Source: Paraburkholderia sp. Tr-20389
GTDB lineage: Bacteria; Pseudomonadota; Gammaproteobacteria; Burkholderiales; Burkholderiaceae
DNA length: 62,303 bases
NCBI RefSeq assembly: GCF_017104565.1
Contig: NZ_JAAGPD010000060.1
Span: forward strand, 1-62,303
Reading direction: 5' to 3'
Of this stretch, positions 49,445 through 57,153 are shown piece after piece. Every line of letters begins with the position of its first letter. Positions within the stretch are counted from its first letter, which is position 1. Under the pieces are notes generated by a model. That model was not told where the DNA came from, made no database searches, and saw nothing but the letters and a program-made list of their open reading frames with translations. The translations under genes and the position numbers were made by a program.

Positions 49445-50020
49445 CTATTCCTTGACGAGCAGTTCGATGCGGCGGTCCGGCACGAGCCACATGAATGCGC
49501 ACAACGTGTAAAGCACGGCCGACACCCACGGCGCGATGAACGCGAAAGCCGCGCCTGCCAGATAGATCACGACGGAAATCTTGCCCTTGAAGTCGCGGCC
49601 GAGCGCACGCGCGATCGTCGAGTCCGGGCCGTGATGACGGATCAGCACATGCGCGAGAATGAAGTACGCGATCGCGCACATGAACAGATCGAGGCCATAC
49701 AGCGCGGTCGGCCACGCGGCCAGATGACTTTCGCCGATCCAGTGCGTGATGGCGGGCATCAGCGACAGCCAGAAGAGCAGATGCAGGTTCGCCCACAACA
49801 CGCCGCCCGTCACCTTCTGCACCGCATGGAACATGTGATGATGGTTGTTCCAGTAGATGCCGACGTACAGGAAGCTCAGCACGTACGCGAGAAACACGGG
49901 GATCACGGGGCGCAGCGCTTCGAGGTCGAAGCCCTCGGGCACCTTGAGTTCGAGCACCATGATCGTGATGATGATCGCGATCACGCCATCGCTGAAGGCT
50001 TCTACCCGTCCTTTACCCAT
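49445..50020 (-). CDS. TMEM175-family (DUF1211) potassium channel-like protein
   Basis: A 191-aa membrane protein. The N-terminus RVEAFSDGVIAIIITIMVLEL is the family signature (RxxxFSDGV), where TM1 lines the pore in characterised bacterial TMEM175 channels. Five or six TM segments follow. Such proteins conduct K+ as tetramers. The downstream membrane gene is three bases away. Confidence 0.88.
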   Translation of the reverse strand: MGKGRVEAFSDGVIAIIITIMVLELKVPEGFDLEALRPVIPVFLAYVLSFLYVGIYWNNHHHMFHAVQKVTGGVLWANLHLLFWLSLMPAITHWIGESHLAAWPTALYGLDLFMCAIAYFILAHVLIRHHGPDSTIARALGRDFKGKISVVIYLAGAAFAFIAPWVSAVLYTLCAFMWLVPDRRIELLVKE

Positions 50021-50134
50021 CTGCCCGTTTCCCGTTGCGGTTGTCGTTGTTCATCGACGCCGGCCAGGCCGTGCGTCGCCGCTGCCGATTATCCGCGATC
50101 GGAGGCAAGGCTGTCGATGATGGTCAAAACCGCT

Positions 50135-50467
50135 TCAAGGTTCGTAGTAGATCGCGAGCCAGACGGTCTGCTCCTCCTCATCCGTCCACGCGACGCGATG
50201 ACGGCAATGCGGCTCGATCAGCACGTAGTCGCCGGGGCGCATCTCGTGCAGCGTCGCGTCTTCCTCGAACTCGAGCACCGCGGCGCCCGACAGCAGTACG
50301 ACCCACTCCGCGCGCGAGTCGTCGTACCAGAAGCCGGGCGGACTCGTGTGCCCCATCGACACGATTCGCTCCACGTTCAGACGCTGTCCCGCGACGAGCA
50401 TGTCGATCCGCTCTTCGCCGTCGCGCTTCGCTTCGCCGCTGAACAGATTGCCCGTTTTCAGTTGCAT
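50135..50467 (-). CDS. Cupin-domain protein
   Basis: A 110-aa single cupin. The conserved pattern GFWYDDSRAEWVVLLSGAAVLEFEE ... LRPGDYVLIEPHCRHRV-like segment (here MRPGDYVLIEPHCRHRVAW) gives the cupin core and putative metal His residues. Substrate unknown. It starts 21 bp downstream of the stop of the oxidoreductase gene and reads in the same direction. The 114-bp gap to the TMEM175 gene has no feature. Confidence 0.85.
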   Translation of the reverse strand: MQLKTGNLFSGEAKRDGEERIDMLVAGQRLNVERIVSMGHTSPPGFWYDDSRAEWVVLLSGAAVLEFEEDATLHEMRPGDYVLIEPHCRHRVAWTDEEEQTVWLAIYYEP

Positions 50468-50488
50468 GTCGTCACCTCGGCTCTTCGT

Positions 50489-51892
50489 TCACTTCATGGG
50501 CGCAAGGCCGTCGAGCAGCGTCGGCACGAGTTCGCTGATCGTCGGATGGATATGCATCGCGTATTGCAGCGTCGTGTACGGCGCGCGCGCCGTCATGATG
50601 TCGATGAAGGTGTGAATCGCTTCGTCGCCGTCGACGCCGTAGATGGTCGCGCCGAGTATCTGCTTCGACGCCGGGTCGACCAGCACTTTCATGAAGCCGT
50701 CCGTTTCGCCCTTCTCGCGCGCGCGGCCCACGCGCGTCATCGGCATCGTCGCGATCAGCGCATCGCGGCCGCTCGTGCGCACGTCGTGCTCGGACAGGCC
50801 GACGCGCGCCAGCGGCGGATCGACGAACACCGCGTACGCCATGATCCGGTCATCGACGCTGCGCTTGCCGCCGTCGAAAAGATTCGTCGCGACGATCTGG
50901 AAATCGTCGTAGGACGTGTGTGTGAATGCACCGCGTCCGTTGACGTCGCCGATCGCCCACACGCCGGGCACATTGGTGCGCAACTGGCCGTCGACGGGAA
51001 TCGTGCCGTGGCGGTCGACCTCGATCCCGGCCGCGTCGAGGCCGAGGTCGTCGGTGTTCGGGCTGCGGCCCGTGGCGAACAGCAGATGCGAGGCGTCGAG
51101 CGGCGCGGCATCGTTGCCGAACAAAATGCGCACGCCGTCGCCGTGCTCCTGCAACGGCTCGACGCGCGACGGCTCGCTGCCGAAGCGGAATTCGATGCCT
51201 TCGCGCGCGAGCACTTTCTGGACGTTGCGCGCGAAATCTTCGTCCTCGCGCGCGAGCACGCGATCGCCGCGCACGATCACCGTCACGCGGCTGCCGAAGC
51301 GGCGAAACACCTGCGCGAATTCGAGCGCGATATAGCTGCCGCCGACGATCGCCAGATGCGCCGGCAAATCGGTCAGTTCGAGCAGTGTCGAGTTGGTGTG
51401 ATACCGAATGCGCTCGATGCCTTCGAGCTTCGGAATGACCGCGCGCGTGCCCGTGTTGATGAAGATGTCGTCGGCCTGCAGTTCGGCCAGCACGTTACCG
51501 CTTTCGGGATCCGTGACGCTCAGCGTATGTGCGCCCGTGAAGCGCGCGTGGCCTTTGAAGACAGTGACGTTCTCCGTATTGCGCAGCCACTTTTCGACGC
51601 CGTCGCGCGACTGGCCGATGATCTTGTCCTTGCGCGCCTTCACTTTCGCGAGGTCGACGCTCACGTCGCCGGCCACGTGCACGCCGTATTCGAGCGCACG
51701 GCGCGCGACATGCGCGGTGCGGGCGCTCGCCACATATGCCTTGGTCGGCGTGCAGCCGACATTCACGCAGGTGCCGCCGAACTTGTCGCGTTCGATCACC
51801 GCCGTTTTGCGGCCGTTCTCTGCGAGTCGCACGGCGAGCGGCGAGCCGCCCTGCCCGGTACCGATCACGATGGCGTCGAAATGCTGTGGCAT
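50489..51892 (-). CDS. MerA-like FAD-dependent pyridine nucleotide-disulfide oxidoreductase
   Basis: A 467-aa flavoprotein. FAD site DAIVIGTGQGGSPLAVRLAE, redox disulfide GGTCVNVGCTPTK, NAD-binding IVGGSYIALEFAQVFRRFGS, the second FAD motif WAIGDVNG and the C-terminal dimerisation domain with HIHPTISELVPTLL. The family includes mercuric reductase and lipoamide dehydrogenase; no HMA domain or C-terminal Cys pair is present, so mercury is not implied. Start 51892 has GGGAG upstream; the frame to 51928 lacks one. Confidence 0.88.
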   Translation of the reverse strand: MPQHFDAIVIGTGQGGSPLAVRLAENGRKTAVIERDKFGGTCVNVGCTPTKAYVASARTAHVARRALEYGVHVAGDVSVDLAKVKARKDKIIGQSRDGVEKWLRNTENVTVFKGHARFTGAHTLSVTDPESGNVLAELQADDIFINTGTRAVIPKLEGIERIRYHTNSTLLELTDLPAHLAIVGGSYIALEFAQVFRRFGSRVTVIVRGDRVLAREDEDFARNVQKVLAREGIEFRFGSEPSRVEPLQEHGDGVRILFGNDAAPLDASHLLFATGRSPNTDDLGLDAAGIEVDRHGTIPVDGQLRTNVPGVWAIGDVNGRGAFTHTSYDDFQIVATNLFDGGKRSVDDRIMAYAVFVDPPLARVGLSEHDVRTSGRDALIATMPMTRVGRAREKGETDGFMKVLVDPASKQILGATIYGVDGDEAIHTFIDIMTARAPYTTLQYAMHIHPTISELVPTLLDGLAPMK

Positions 51893-52482
51893 GACCGATC
51901 TCCCGAAGCGCGTGTGCGAGTCGGTCATCTTACGCCAGCCCGATGTTTCCCGAAGTGATGAGCCTCAGCGGTGAGTGATGGAAGTTTCGGACGCCGTCCG
52001 GCCGTTCAGATCGTGCGAATTACGCGTCGCAATGATGCAGCGAGCAAATCAGTTCGCGCGAACGTTGGAGCGCGGCGCGCGCACCGTTCGTAGCGACGAC
52101 GAATCCCGCCTGGCTCAGATTGAAATCCACCTGCACCATGATCTGGATGAGCGACACCATCGGCAGCACCACTGCCGGGTGATAAAGCTGTCTTTCGATG
52201 ATCGCTCTCATGGCTGCCCCCAGTCACATGGCGCCGCGTATCGGGCACGGCGCCCATCCAGATACAAGTTTCGATGGAGGGATTGTAGGGAGCGGAGTGT
52301 TAGGGATAAATGAGCTAAACGCGAAGATAGTTGTCGACGGAGCGGAACAATCCGGGAACGCCTTGCGGCACGGGGTCGCGAGGTCGATCGACGGGGTTTG
52401 AGGGGGCGTATTTCGCGCGCTTTTTTCACGGCCGCCTCACGCCCACTCGGTCCGCGAGGTCATTCCCGCCGAAAGCGAACGA
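51893..52482. other. Intergenic region
   Basis: 590 bp of mixed composition. The only frame worth noting is the short leftward one at 52020-52211, listed separately. The part 52260-52350 is relatively AT-rich and may hold promoters. Confidence 0.45.
52020..52211 (-). CDS. Possible small protein
   Basis: 63 codons, MRAIIERQLYHPAVVLPM onward, with a G-run upstream of ATG 52211 that could serve as a ribosome site. Contains a hydrophobic stretch (AVVLPMVSLIQIMVQV). No family recognised; may be real or chance. Confidence 0.35.
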   Translation of the reverse strand: MRAIIERQLYHPAVVLPMVSLIQIMVQVDFNLSQAGFVVATNGARAALQRSRELICSLHHCDA

Positions 52483-53103
52483 TCATTCGAGCGGCGCGGC
52501 GATGAATTCGGGCAGCGCTTCGGCGCGCTCCGAGAATGCAGCGAGTGCCGGGTAGCGCGCCGGATCGACGAGCTCGGGCAGCATGAACTGCTGGAAACGC
52601 CATACGACGGCCAGCGTGATGTCCGGCTGCATCAGGCGGTCGCCGAACAGCCAGCCGTTTTCTTCACGGCCCGCGATCTCGCTCTCGAGATGATCGTACG
52701 CGGCGAACAGCTGCGTCTGGATACGCTCGATCCACGGCTGGTGCTGGCGCTCGGCAGGCCGCAGATTCACTTCGTAGACGTTCTGCATCGTCTTTTCGCA
52801 GGCGGCGAGCGCGAAGCCGATCAGACTCAGCGCCTTCATGCGCTCGCGGGTGTCGGCGGGCATCAGGCGCCTGTCCGGCGGACTCCGCTGATCCAGATAG
52901 TCGAGGATCAGCGACGAATCGATCAGCATCGTACCGTCGTCGGCGATGAAGGTCGGCGCTTTGACCACGGGATTGATCGCCGCGAATGCGTCGAAATGCC
53001 GGAATACCGACACGCTCTGATGGTCGAACGGCAGGCCGAGGACGCCGAGAGAAATGGCGACGCGCCGGACGTACGGTGAATCCATCATGCCGATCAGTTG
53101 CAT
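52483..53103 (-). CDS. Glutathione S-transferase
   Basis: A 206-aa GST: N-terminal thioredoxin-fold MQLIGMMDSPYVRRVAISLGVL (catalytic-type Ser in MDSPYVRR), glutathione-site APTFIADDGTMLIDSSLILDYLD with the cis-Pro and SS motif, and a helical C-domain. ATG 53103 follows GGGAGAAAGC; the ATG at 53118 does not. Substrate unknown. Confidence 0.9.
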   Translation of the reverse strand: MQLIGMMDSPYVRRVAISLGVLGLPFDHQSVSVFRHFDAFAAINPVVKAPTFIADDGTMLIDSSLILDYLDQRSPPDRRLMPADTRERMKALSLIGFALAACEKTMQNVYEVNLRPAERQHQPWIERIQTQLFAAYDHLESEIAGREENGWLFGDRLMQPDITLAVVWRFQQFMLPELVDPARYPALAAFSERAEALPEFIAAPLE

Positions 53104-53185
53104 TCCGCTTTCTCCCATCGAATGTGGTCAGTTCGGAATACTGTAGACGAATCCCCGGGCACTGGCGATAAACCGTTTCGTCGTC

Positions 53186-53299
53186 TCAAAGCGGCTCGTA
53201 GATCTTTCCGCGCACCATCATTGCGCCGCATACGCGGCAAACCCAGCGAATTTCGTTCTCGCGCGTGCGCCACAGAAACCTGTAGTGACACTTGTGCAT
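53186..53299 (-). CDS. 37-aa CxxC (zinc-ribbon-like) microprotein
   Basis: MHKCHYRFLWRTRENEIRW then VCRVCGAMMVRGKIYEPL, stop. One CxxC and an N-terminal Cys/His pair could form a small zinc site. ATG 53299 is preceded by GGACGGAGAC, with GGAG five bases upstream. It was found by direct reading of the minus strand. No family recognised; similar tiny cysteine proteins occur in Burkholderia. Confidence 0.55.
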   Translation of the reverse strand: MHKCHYRFLWRTRENEIRWVCRVCGAMMVRGKIYEPL

Positions 53300-53575
53300 G
53301 TCTCCGTCCCCTGTTGCCGGTCGTTATCTCTACGCAAGTCTAGGAATGCTTGTCTTATGGATGCCTTAAGGCTGTCGCAGAACGTCGGCCTCGGCATTTG
53401 GCGTCGCGCACTATGACACGGCGGCATGTGGCTGGCAACACGGTTCTGCGTCATATCGGGCTCAGTTTTGGGCGATGCCGATGCGCCGGACATGAAAATC
53501 AGGGCCCGCCCGACAGACCACGAAAGGATTAGTGAGACGTAGTAATATTTCCCACAAAAATCCGCTGGAGGAGAA

Positions 53576-54466
53576 ATGGGCCTTTCAAATCCGCAGACCA
53601 TCGCCGATCCGCGCCGGAGGAAAATTCTGGGCGGACTGGATCTCAAAGGCGGAACGGGAATCGAAATAGGCGCACTGTGCCGGCCGATCGTCACGCGCGA
53701 CGACGGCGAGATCATCTATGTCGACCACACGTCGACGGATGTGCTGAAGGTGAAATACGCGCGGGATCCCAACGTCGACGTGAACAAGATCGTGAATGTC
53801 GACGCCGTGTGGGGCGCGAACACGCTTTCCGAAGCGGTATCGGGACGCAAGGTCGACTACATCGTCGCCTCTCATGTGATCGAGCATGTGCCCGACCTCG
53901 TGACCTGGCTGCAGGAACTGCACTCGGTGCTCAAACCCGCTGGCCAGGTCCGCCTCATCATTCCAGACAAGCGATTCACATTCGACTATCTGCGGGAAGA
54001 ATCCCGCATGGCCGACATTCTGACCGCGTTCGTCCATCGCGCGCGGGTGCCGCAGCCCCACTCGATCATCGATTTCGCGCTGGGCGCATCGGAGGTCAGC
54101 GCCGCCGATGCATGGGACAGAGTGCTTCCGCCCGATCATCTCAAGCACCACTACAAGTTCACGGACGCGCTCGCCCTGTCGCGCGACGTGATCGCGAACG
54201 GCACCTATCACGATGTCCATTGCTGGACGTTCACACCGCGCTCCTTCTCACGAATCATGCGTTCGCTGGTTCATCACGAACTGGTCGGCTTTTCGTGCGA
54301 GTCGTTCCACGACACCGAGCGCAATACGCTCGAGTTCTTCGTCACGCTGAAGGCCACCGACGACCGCGAGGCGGCCGAGGTCAGCTGGAAGACGATGGAA
54401 GCGCGCGCGAGCGACGCCGTGCCGGGCAAACCGTTCTGGAGGTTGCGCCGGGCGCTGGGGTGGTAG
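53576..54466 (+). CDS. SAM-dependent methyltransferase
   Basis: A 296-aa class I-like methyltransferase: motif I GGTGIEIGALCRPIV, acidic VDHTSTDVL, then DYIVASHVIEHVPDLVTWLQELHSVLKPAGQVRLIIPDKRFTFDY-type motif IV and post-motif segments split across that region. GGAGGAG precedes ATG 53576. The C-terminal part is typical of methyltransferases encoded among glycan genes, but no glycosyltransferase is adjacent. Upstream sequence is AT-richer than the genome, suggesting acquisition. Confidence 0.85.
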   Translation: MGLSNPQTIADPRRRKILGGLDLKGGTGIEIGALCRPIVTRDDGEIIYVDHTSTDVLKVKYARDPNVDVNKIVNVDAVWGANTLSEAVSGRKVDYIVASHVIEHVPDLVTWLQELHSVLKPAGQVRLIIPDKRFTFDYLREESRMADILTAFVHRARVPQPHSIIDFALGASEVSAADAWDRVLPPDHLKHHYKFTDALALSRDVIANGTYHDVHCWTFTPRSFSRIMRSLVHHELVGFSCESFHDTERNTLEFFVTLKATDDREAAEVSWKTMEARASDAVPGKPFWRLRRALGW

Positions 54467-54582
54467 CAGGAATAGCCCGCAGTCTCTTGAAGAAGCGGTC
54501 ACGATTGTCGCGCGAAGAACGCTATCGTCGCCCTTCGCTGCGGCGACACGCCAGGCGTTGCCTGGTGCGGAAAGACGGACGC

Positions 54583-54614
54583 AAAAAAACCGACTCGCAA
54601 GGGTCGGCTTTTGC
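54583..54614. terminator. Terminator between the methyltransferase and immunity-like genes
   Basis: Stem CCGAC / GTCGG with flanking A7 on one side and TTTT on the other; works in either direction. Confidence 0.75.
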
Positions 54615-54617
54615 GTT

Positions 54618-54827
54618 TCAGTCGGCTGAATCCGGGTCGCCATCGCCGTATTCGCCGGAAAGCAGCGCGGACAGGTCATCAGGTCGCAGTCTCCGCATGG
54701 CGTCCTCTACCTTTCGGTCATAGCCGCGGTCATTGGGATCGTGCCCGGCGTGCGCCTTTCGCGCGTACTTCTGCACAAAGCAACTGAGCTCACCTTCAAG
54801 GCGCGCGTCCTTTCGCCTTGCAGTCAT
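54618..54827 (-). CDS. Small protein in the toxin locus
   Basis: 69 aa, charged (MTARRKDARLEGELSCFVQKYARK and an acidic C-terminus EYGDGDPDSAD). Its start overlaps the stop of the upstream immunity-like gene (ATGA), so it belongs to the toxin operon. Not recognised; possibly a second immunity or antitoxin protein. Confidence 0.68.
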   Translation of the reverse strand: MTARRKDARLEGELSCFVQKYARKAHAGHDPNDRGYDRKVEDAMRRLRPDDLSALLSGEYGDGDPDSAD

Positions 54828-55198
54828 GAGTCCGCGCCCGCTTCGGTAGATGCGGAGGCCACATCGAGCGAGTCAAATTCGATGACAAGTTCCGCTCCGC
54901 ATGTCGAGAAAATCTGCGCAACTCGCGAAGGCTTCTCATCGGTCCATCGCTCGGCCTTGGCTAGTATCCGCTGCGCTTTCTCATAACGGGGCGTGCCAGG
55001 CTCCAACACCTCAATTCCGTAGACGATGTTCTGAAGGCCAAGATTATCAAGCACGCAACGATTCATTCCGACGAAAGACACGGAGGCTCGCCGATCCTGA
55101 AGGAACAGACCAAGCGTCAACGTCTTGCGCTCCTTCGATACGTGGATCGTGTCCATGTACCAGTCGTGGAAGTGGTTGAAGGCTTTCAAGCTTTCCAT
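54824..55198 (-). CDS. Putative immunity protein
   Basis: 124 aa from ATG 55198 (a TTG two codons earlier is the alternative). The sequence (MESLKAFNHFHDWYMDTIHV, then a beta-rich LTLGLFLQDRRASVSFVG) is of the size and style of polymorphic-toxin immunity proteins. It lies eight bases after the toxin-like gene in the same direction. No family named with certainty. Confidence 0.68.
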   Translation of the reverse strand: MESLKAFNHFHDWYMDTIHVSKERKTLTLGLFLQDRRASVSFVGMNRCVLDNLGLQNIVYGIEVLEPGTPRYEKAQRILAKAERWTDEKPSRVAQIFSTCGAELVIEFDSLDVASASTEAGADS

Positions 55199-55206
55199 TT
55201 TCAATC

Positions 55207-56187
55207 TCAGTAAGGGAGAATAGACACCGGGTTACCGAGATCGCGGTCCTGTCCATCCCAGTTGTGCGAATGTGGCGCACCGAATCCATGATCGTGATCG
55301 ATATCGATATCGGCGGCAGCATTACCGTTGGCGTCGTACAAACGCAGTTGCCCACTGCCTGACGGATTCTCTACCCAAGTATTTGGCGGGCCTCCTTTGA
55401 TCGGCATACCCGCTAGGGTTTCATCATCGCCATCCGGCATATCCTCGCTGTACTCGAACGCCTGCGCATTGCCGAACGGCGTTGAATCGTCGGCATCCGT
55501 CAAGCTATCGACCAGACCCGGCCCGCTGTCGCCGACATCACCCGAATCATCAACACCGCCGCCGAGCACGGCCCCGGCCGCAGTCTCGACCGCACCCAGC
55601 CAGTCAAACCCGCTGCCAGAAACGGCGGCATTGCTGGCGGTCGCAGCGACCGGCACGTAGGGCGTCCTGTCGATAAAGCACCCGTTTGCATCGAGCGGGA
55701 CGAACTCGCCGTTGCGTACCCCATAGATGGTCGGCTTCGGGTCGGGTGCCCGCTTCGGCCAGCTTTGCGGCGCATAGGACCGACCAACCCGGCGGCTGCC
55801 CCGCCACGCCCGGTCAATCGCGGGTATGAGCGCGCCATCGCGTACCGCATCGCGCAGGATGCGCGTCACTCCTTCGCCATCGACCGGCGCAGACAGAGCC
55901 GAGATGCGCAGGTGTTGACTGATAAACGCTGCATAGGCGCTGAAGTCTCTACATGCGCGCGCCGCTCGTCGGCTGGTGCTAACCCGGAAGTATCGTTCGA
56001 AGTCCCGCTGGTCCTGTTCGATCTGCCTCTTCCGGTCCTTTCGCTTCTGCTGGCGCTCATCGTAGGACAAGCTCCACCACGAGGTGGGTTCATCCATGTC
56101 ACAAGCTGGCACCAGCGAGCATTGCCAGTCGCCTGTCAACGGCACATGCAGGGCGTTGTACGACCGCCCCCATTCGGGAAACGACAT
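55207..56187 (-). CDS. Polymorphic toxin-like protein
   Basis: 326 aa. The N-terminal two-thirds are a charged, helical region without a recognisable trafficking domain. Residues about 195-255 are low complexity (Gly/Asp/Ser-rich) and act as a linker. The last 70 residues form a compact C-terminal domain: MPIKGGPPNTWVENPSGSG, then LRLYDANGNAAADIDI, then the His cluster HDHGFGAPHSHNW (His298, 300, 306, 308). Such C-terminal domains occur at the ends of Rhs, CDI and T6SS effectors. Start 56187 has GGAGG upstream. No PAAR, VgrG, Rhs repeat or TPS domain is seen, so delivery is unknown. Confidence 0.75.
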   Translation of the reverse strand: MSFPEWGRSYNALHVPLTGDWQCSLVPACDMDEPTSWWSLSYDERQQKRKDRKRQIEQDQRDFERYFRVSTSRRAARACRDFSAYAAFISQHLRISALSAPVDGEGVTRILRDAVRDGALIPAIDRAWRGSRRVGRSYAPQSWPKRAPDPKPTIYGVRNGEFVPLDANGCFIDRTPYVPVAATASNAAVSGSGFDWLGAVETAAGAVLGGGVDDSGDVGDSGPGLVDSLTDADDSTPFGNAQAFEYSEDMPDGDDETLAGMPIKGGPPNTWVENPSGSGQLRLYDANGNAAADIDIDHDHGFGAPHSHNWDGQDRDLGNPVSILPY

Positions 56188-56254
56188 GTTTCCTCCGCAT
56201 CGGTTTGAGGCGGGTATACCTAGCACGGCGTCGAAGCCCATTTGCCAAACTTCG

Positions 56255-56593
56255 TCAAAGCGCATTGACCCGGAAATCGTACTGGTCGATTTCGACGAGC
56301 GCCTTCCGTTCATCCATCCATGCGAACGCAACGGCCTTGAATGAGTTCGACGCGGCGTGCAGGGCGGCGCGCTTGTCGGCCTTCTTCGCTTCGCAGGGGT
56401 CGATACCGTGCGCGAGTTTTTCGCGTGCGTCGTCGCGCTTCTTGCGCGCGGCAGCCAGAGACACATCGGGATAGACGCCGAGTGCGAGCCGCATTTCCTT
56501 GCCAGCGAATCCCTATCGCCTCGCGGACGGCGGCGCTATGTATCTCGAAGTCACGCCAGCGGGCGGAACGTACTGGCGGATGAAGTATGGAAT
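56255..56593 (-). pseudogene. Dead tyrosine integrase with internal micro-inversion
   Basis: On the minus strand, FAGKEMRLALGVYPDVSLAAARKK (two pieces) is the start of a P4-type integrase. The preceding part of such proteins, PYRLADGGAMYLEVTP and GGTYWRMKYG, is found on the plus strand at 56511-56591. Re-inverting that segment restores MKYG-FAGKEM in frame. The extreme N-terminus is missing and the C-terminal catalytic part is gone after about residue 110. The inverted piece abuts the CCA end of tRNA-Leu, the presumed old attachment site. Confidence 0.85.
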
Positions 56594-56964
56594 TGGTGCC
56601 GGGGACCGGACTCGAACCGGCAAGCTGTTAAGCGGCGGATTTTCGTCACACTACGTCTTTCGACGCCGTCTGCCACGACACTCGAGGCAGCAGACGTTCG
56701 TGCGCTGGACTATGCCTTCGCCATCGCAATGCGCGCTTCGCACACATCGCCTTAGGCGCCCCCCGTCTAGTCTCTACACCTTCCACGCCTTCCGTCCCGC
56801 GTCAGCAGGAAAGAAAACGGGCTTGGCTCGGCGTCGCCTCGGCCGCACGACGTATAGCGTGCGTTCAGGGGTTTCGCCGAATTTGAAGGGTTCTGCACCG
56901 GCCGTTTCCGGCTGGGCACTCAATGCTTTAAGTCCGCTATGTTTACCAATTTCATCACCCCGGC
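56594..56964 (-). tRNA. tRNA-Leu(TAA) interrupted by a group I intron
   Basis: 5' exon 56930-56964 (35 nt, GCCGGGGTGATGAAATTGG then TAAACATAGCGGACTT) and 3' exon 56594-56643 (50 nt, AAAATCCGCC to CCGGCACCA). Joined, they give an 85-nt tRNA: 7-bp acceptor stem GCCGGGG/CCCCGGC, anticodon stem GCGGA/TCCGC, loop CTTAAAA with anticodon TAA, long class-II variable arm, T arm and encoded CCA. The interruption lies between U34 and A35. The spliced sequence is seen only by joining across 286 nt. Confidence 0.93.
56644..56929 (-). ncRNA. Group I intron in tRNA-Leu(TAA), IC3-like
   Basis: 286 nt. The 5' exon ends in U, which can pair as U-G with the internal guide (ACUU with GAGU), and the intron ends in G, as group I introns do. 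Core elements read leftward: TTCGGCGAAACC (56870-56881), GCCGAGCCAAGC (56821-56832), GGTGTAGAGACTAGACGG (56763-56780) and GAAGGCATAGTCC (56707-56719). These match the core of the Azoarcus tRNA-Ile and Anabaena tRNA-Leu introns as I remember them. It contains a GNRA-type GAAA hairpin (P2) and no open frame for a homing endonuclease. Confidence 0.92.
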
Positions 56965-56976
56965 AGGGCGGACGCG

Positions 56977-57005
56977 ATTCTACCATCGCGCCGCAGCCTG
57001 ACCAA
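56977..57005 (-). promoter_or_regulatory. Sigma-70 promoter of tRNA-Leu
   Basis: Read leftward: TTGGTC, 17-bp spacer, TAGAAT, ending 12 bp before the tRNA 5' end at 56964. Confidence 0.75.
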
Positions 57006-57063
57006 ACCGGCGCGAACCCCAGTTGGGCCGTCCCGCGACCCGCCGCGCATTCATCGACCCGTC

Positions 57064-57104
57064 ACAAACGTTCCCGATAATCCGCCCCACGAAAACGTTT
57101 ACAA
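57064..57104. promoter_or_regulatory. LacI-family operator-like palindromes
   Basis: AAAACGTTTAC around 57091-57102 has the central CG palindrome of LacI/PurR-type operators (compare CAAACGTTTTCG). A weaker half-match, ACAAACGTTC, is centred 27 bp upstream. They lie 50-90 bp before the LacI-family gene, so self-regulation is likely. Confidence 0.55.
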
Positions 57105-57153
57105 CACCGCGCGACGGCGACGGCGCGCGGCACAGGCTGACGGGAACCCAACG

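Noticed and set aside
50489-51892. Mercuric reductase
   Set aside because: No HMA domain, no C-terminal Cys pair and no mer neighbours; only the general flavoprotein family is supported.
56594-56643. A 50-nt tRNA-Leu 3' fragment taken as an attachment scar
   Set aside because: The matching 5' half was then found at 56930-56964, with a group I intron core between them, so it is the 3' exon of a complete gene.
56499-57080. A 193-codon rightward frame and a 70-codon leftward frame (56774-56986)
   Set aside because: Both run through the tRNA exons, the intron and the inverted integrase piece; neither resembles a protein beyond the integrase fragment.
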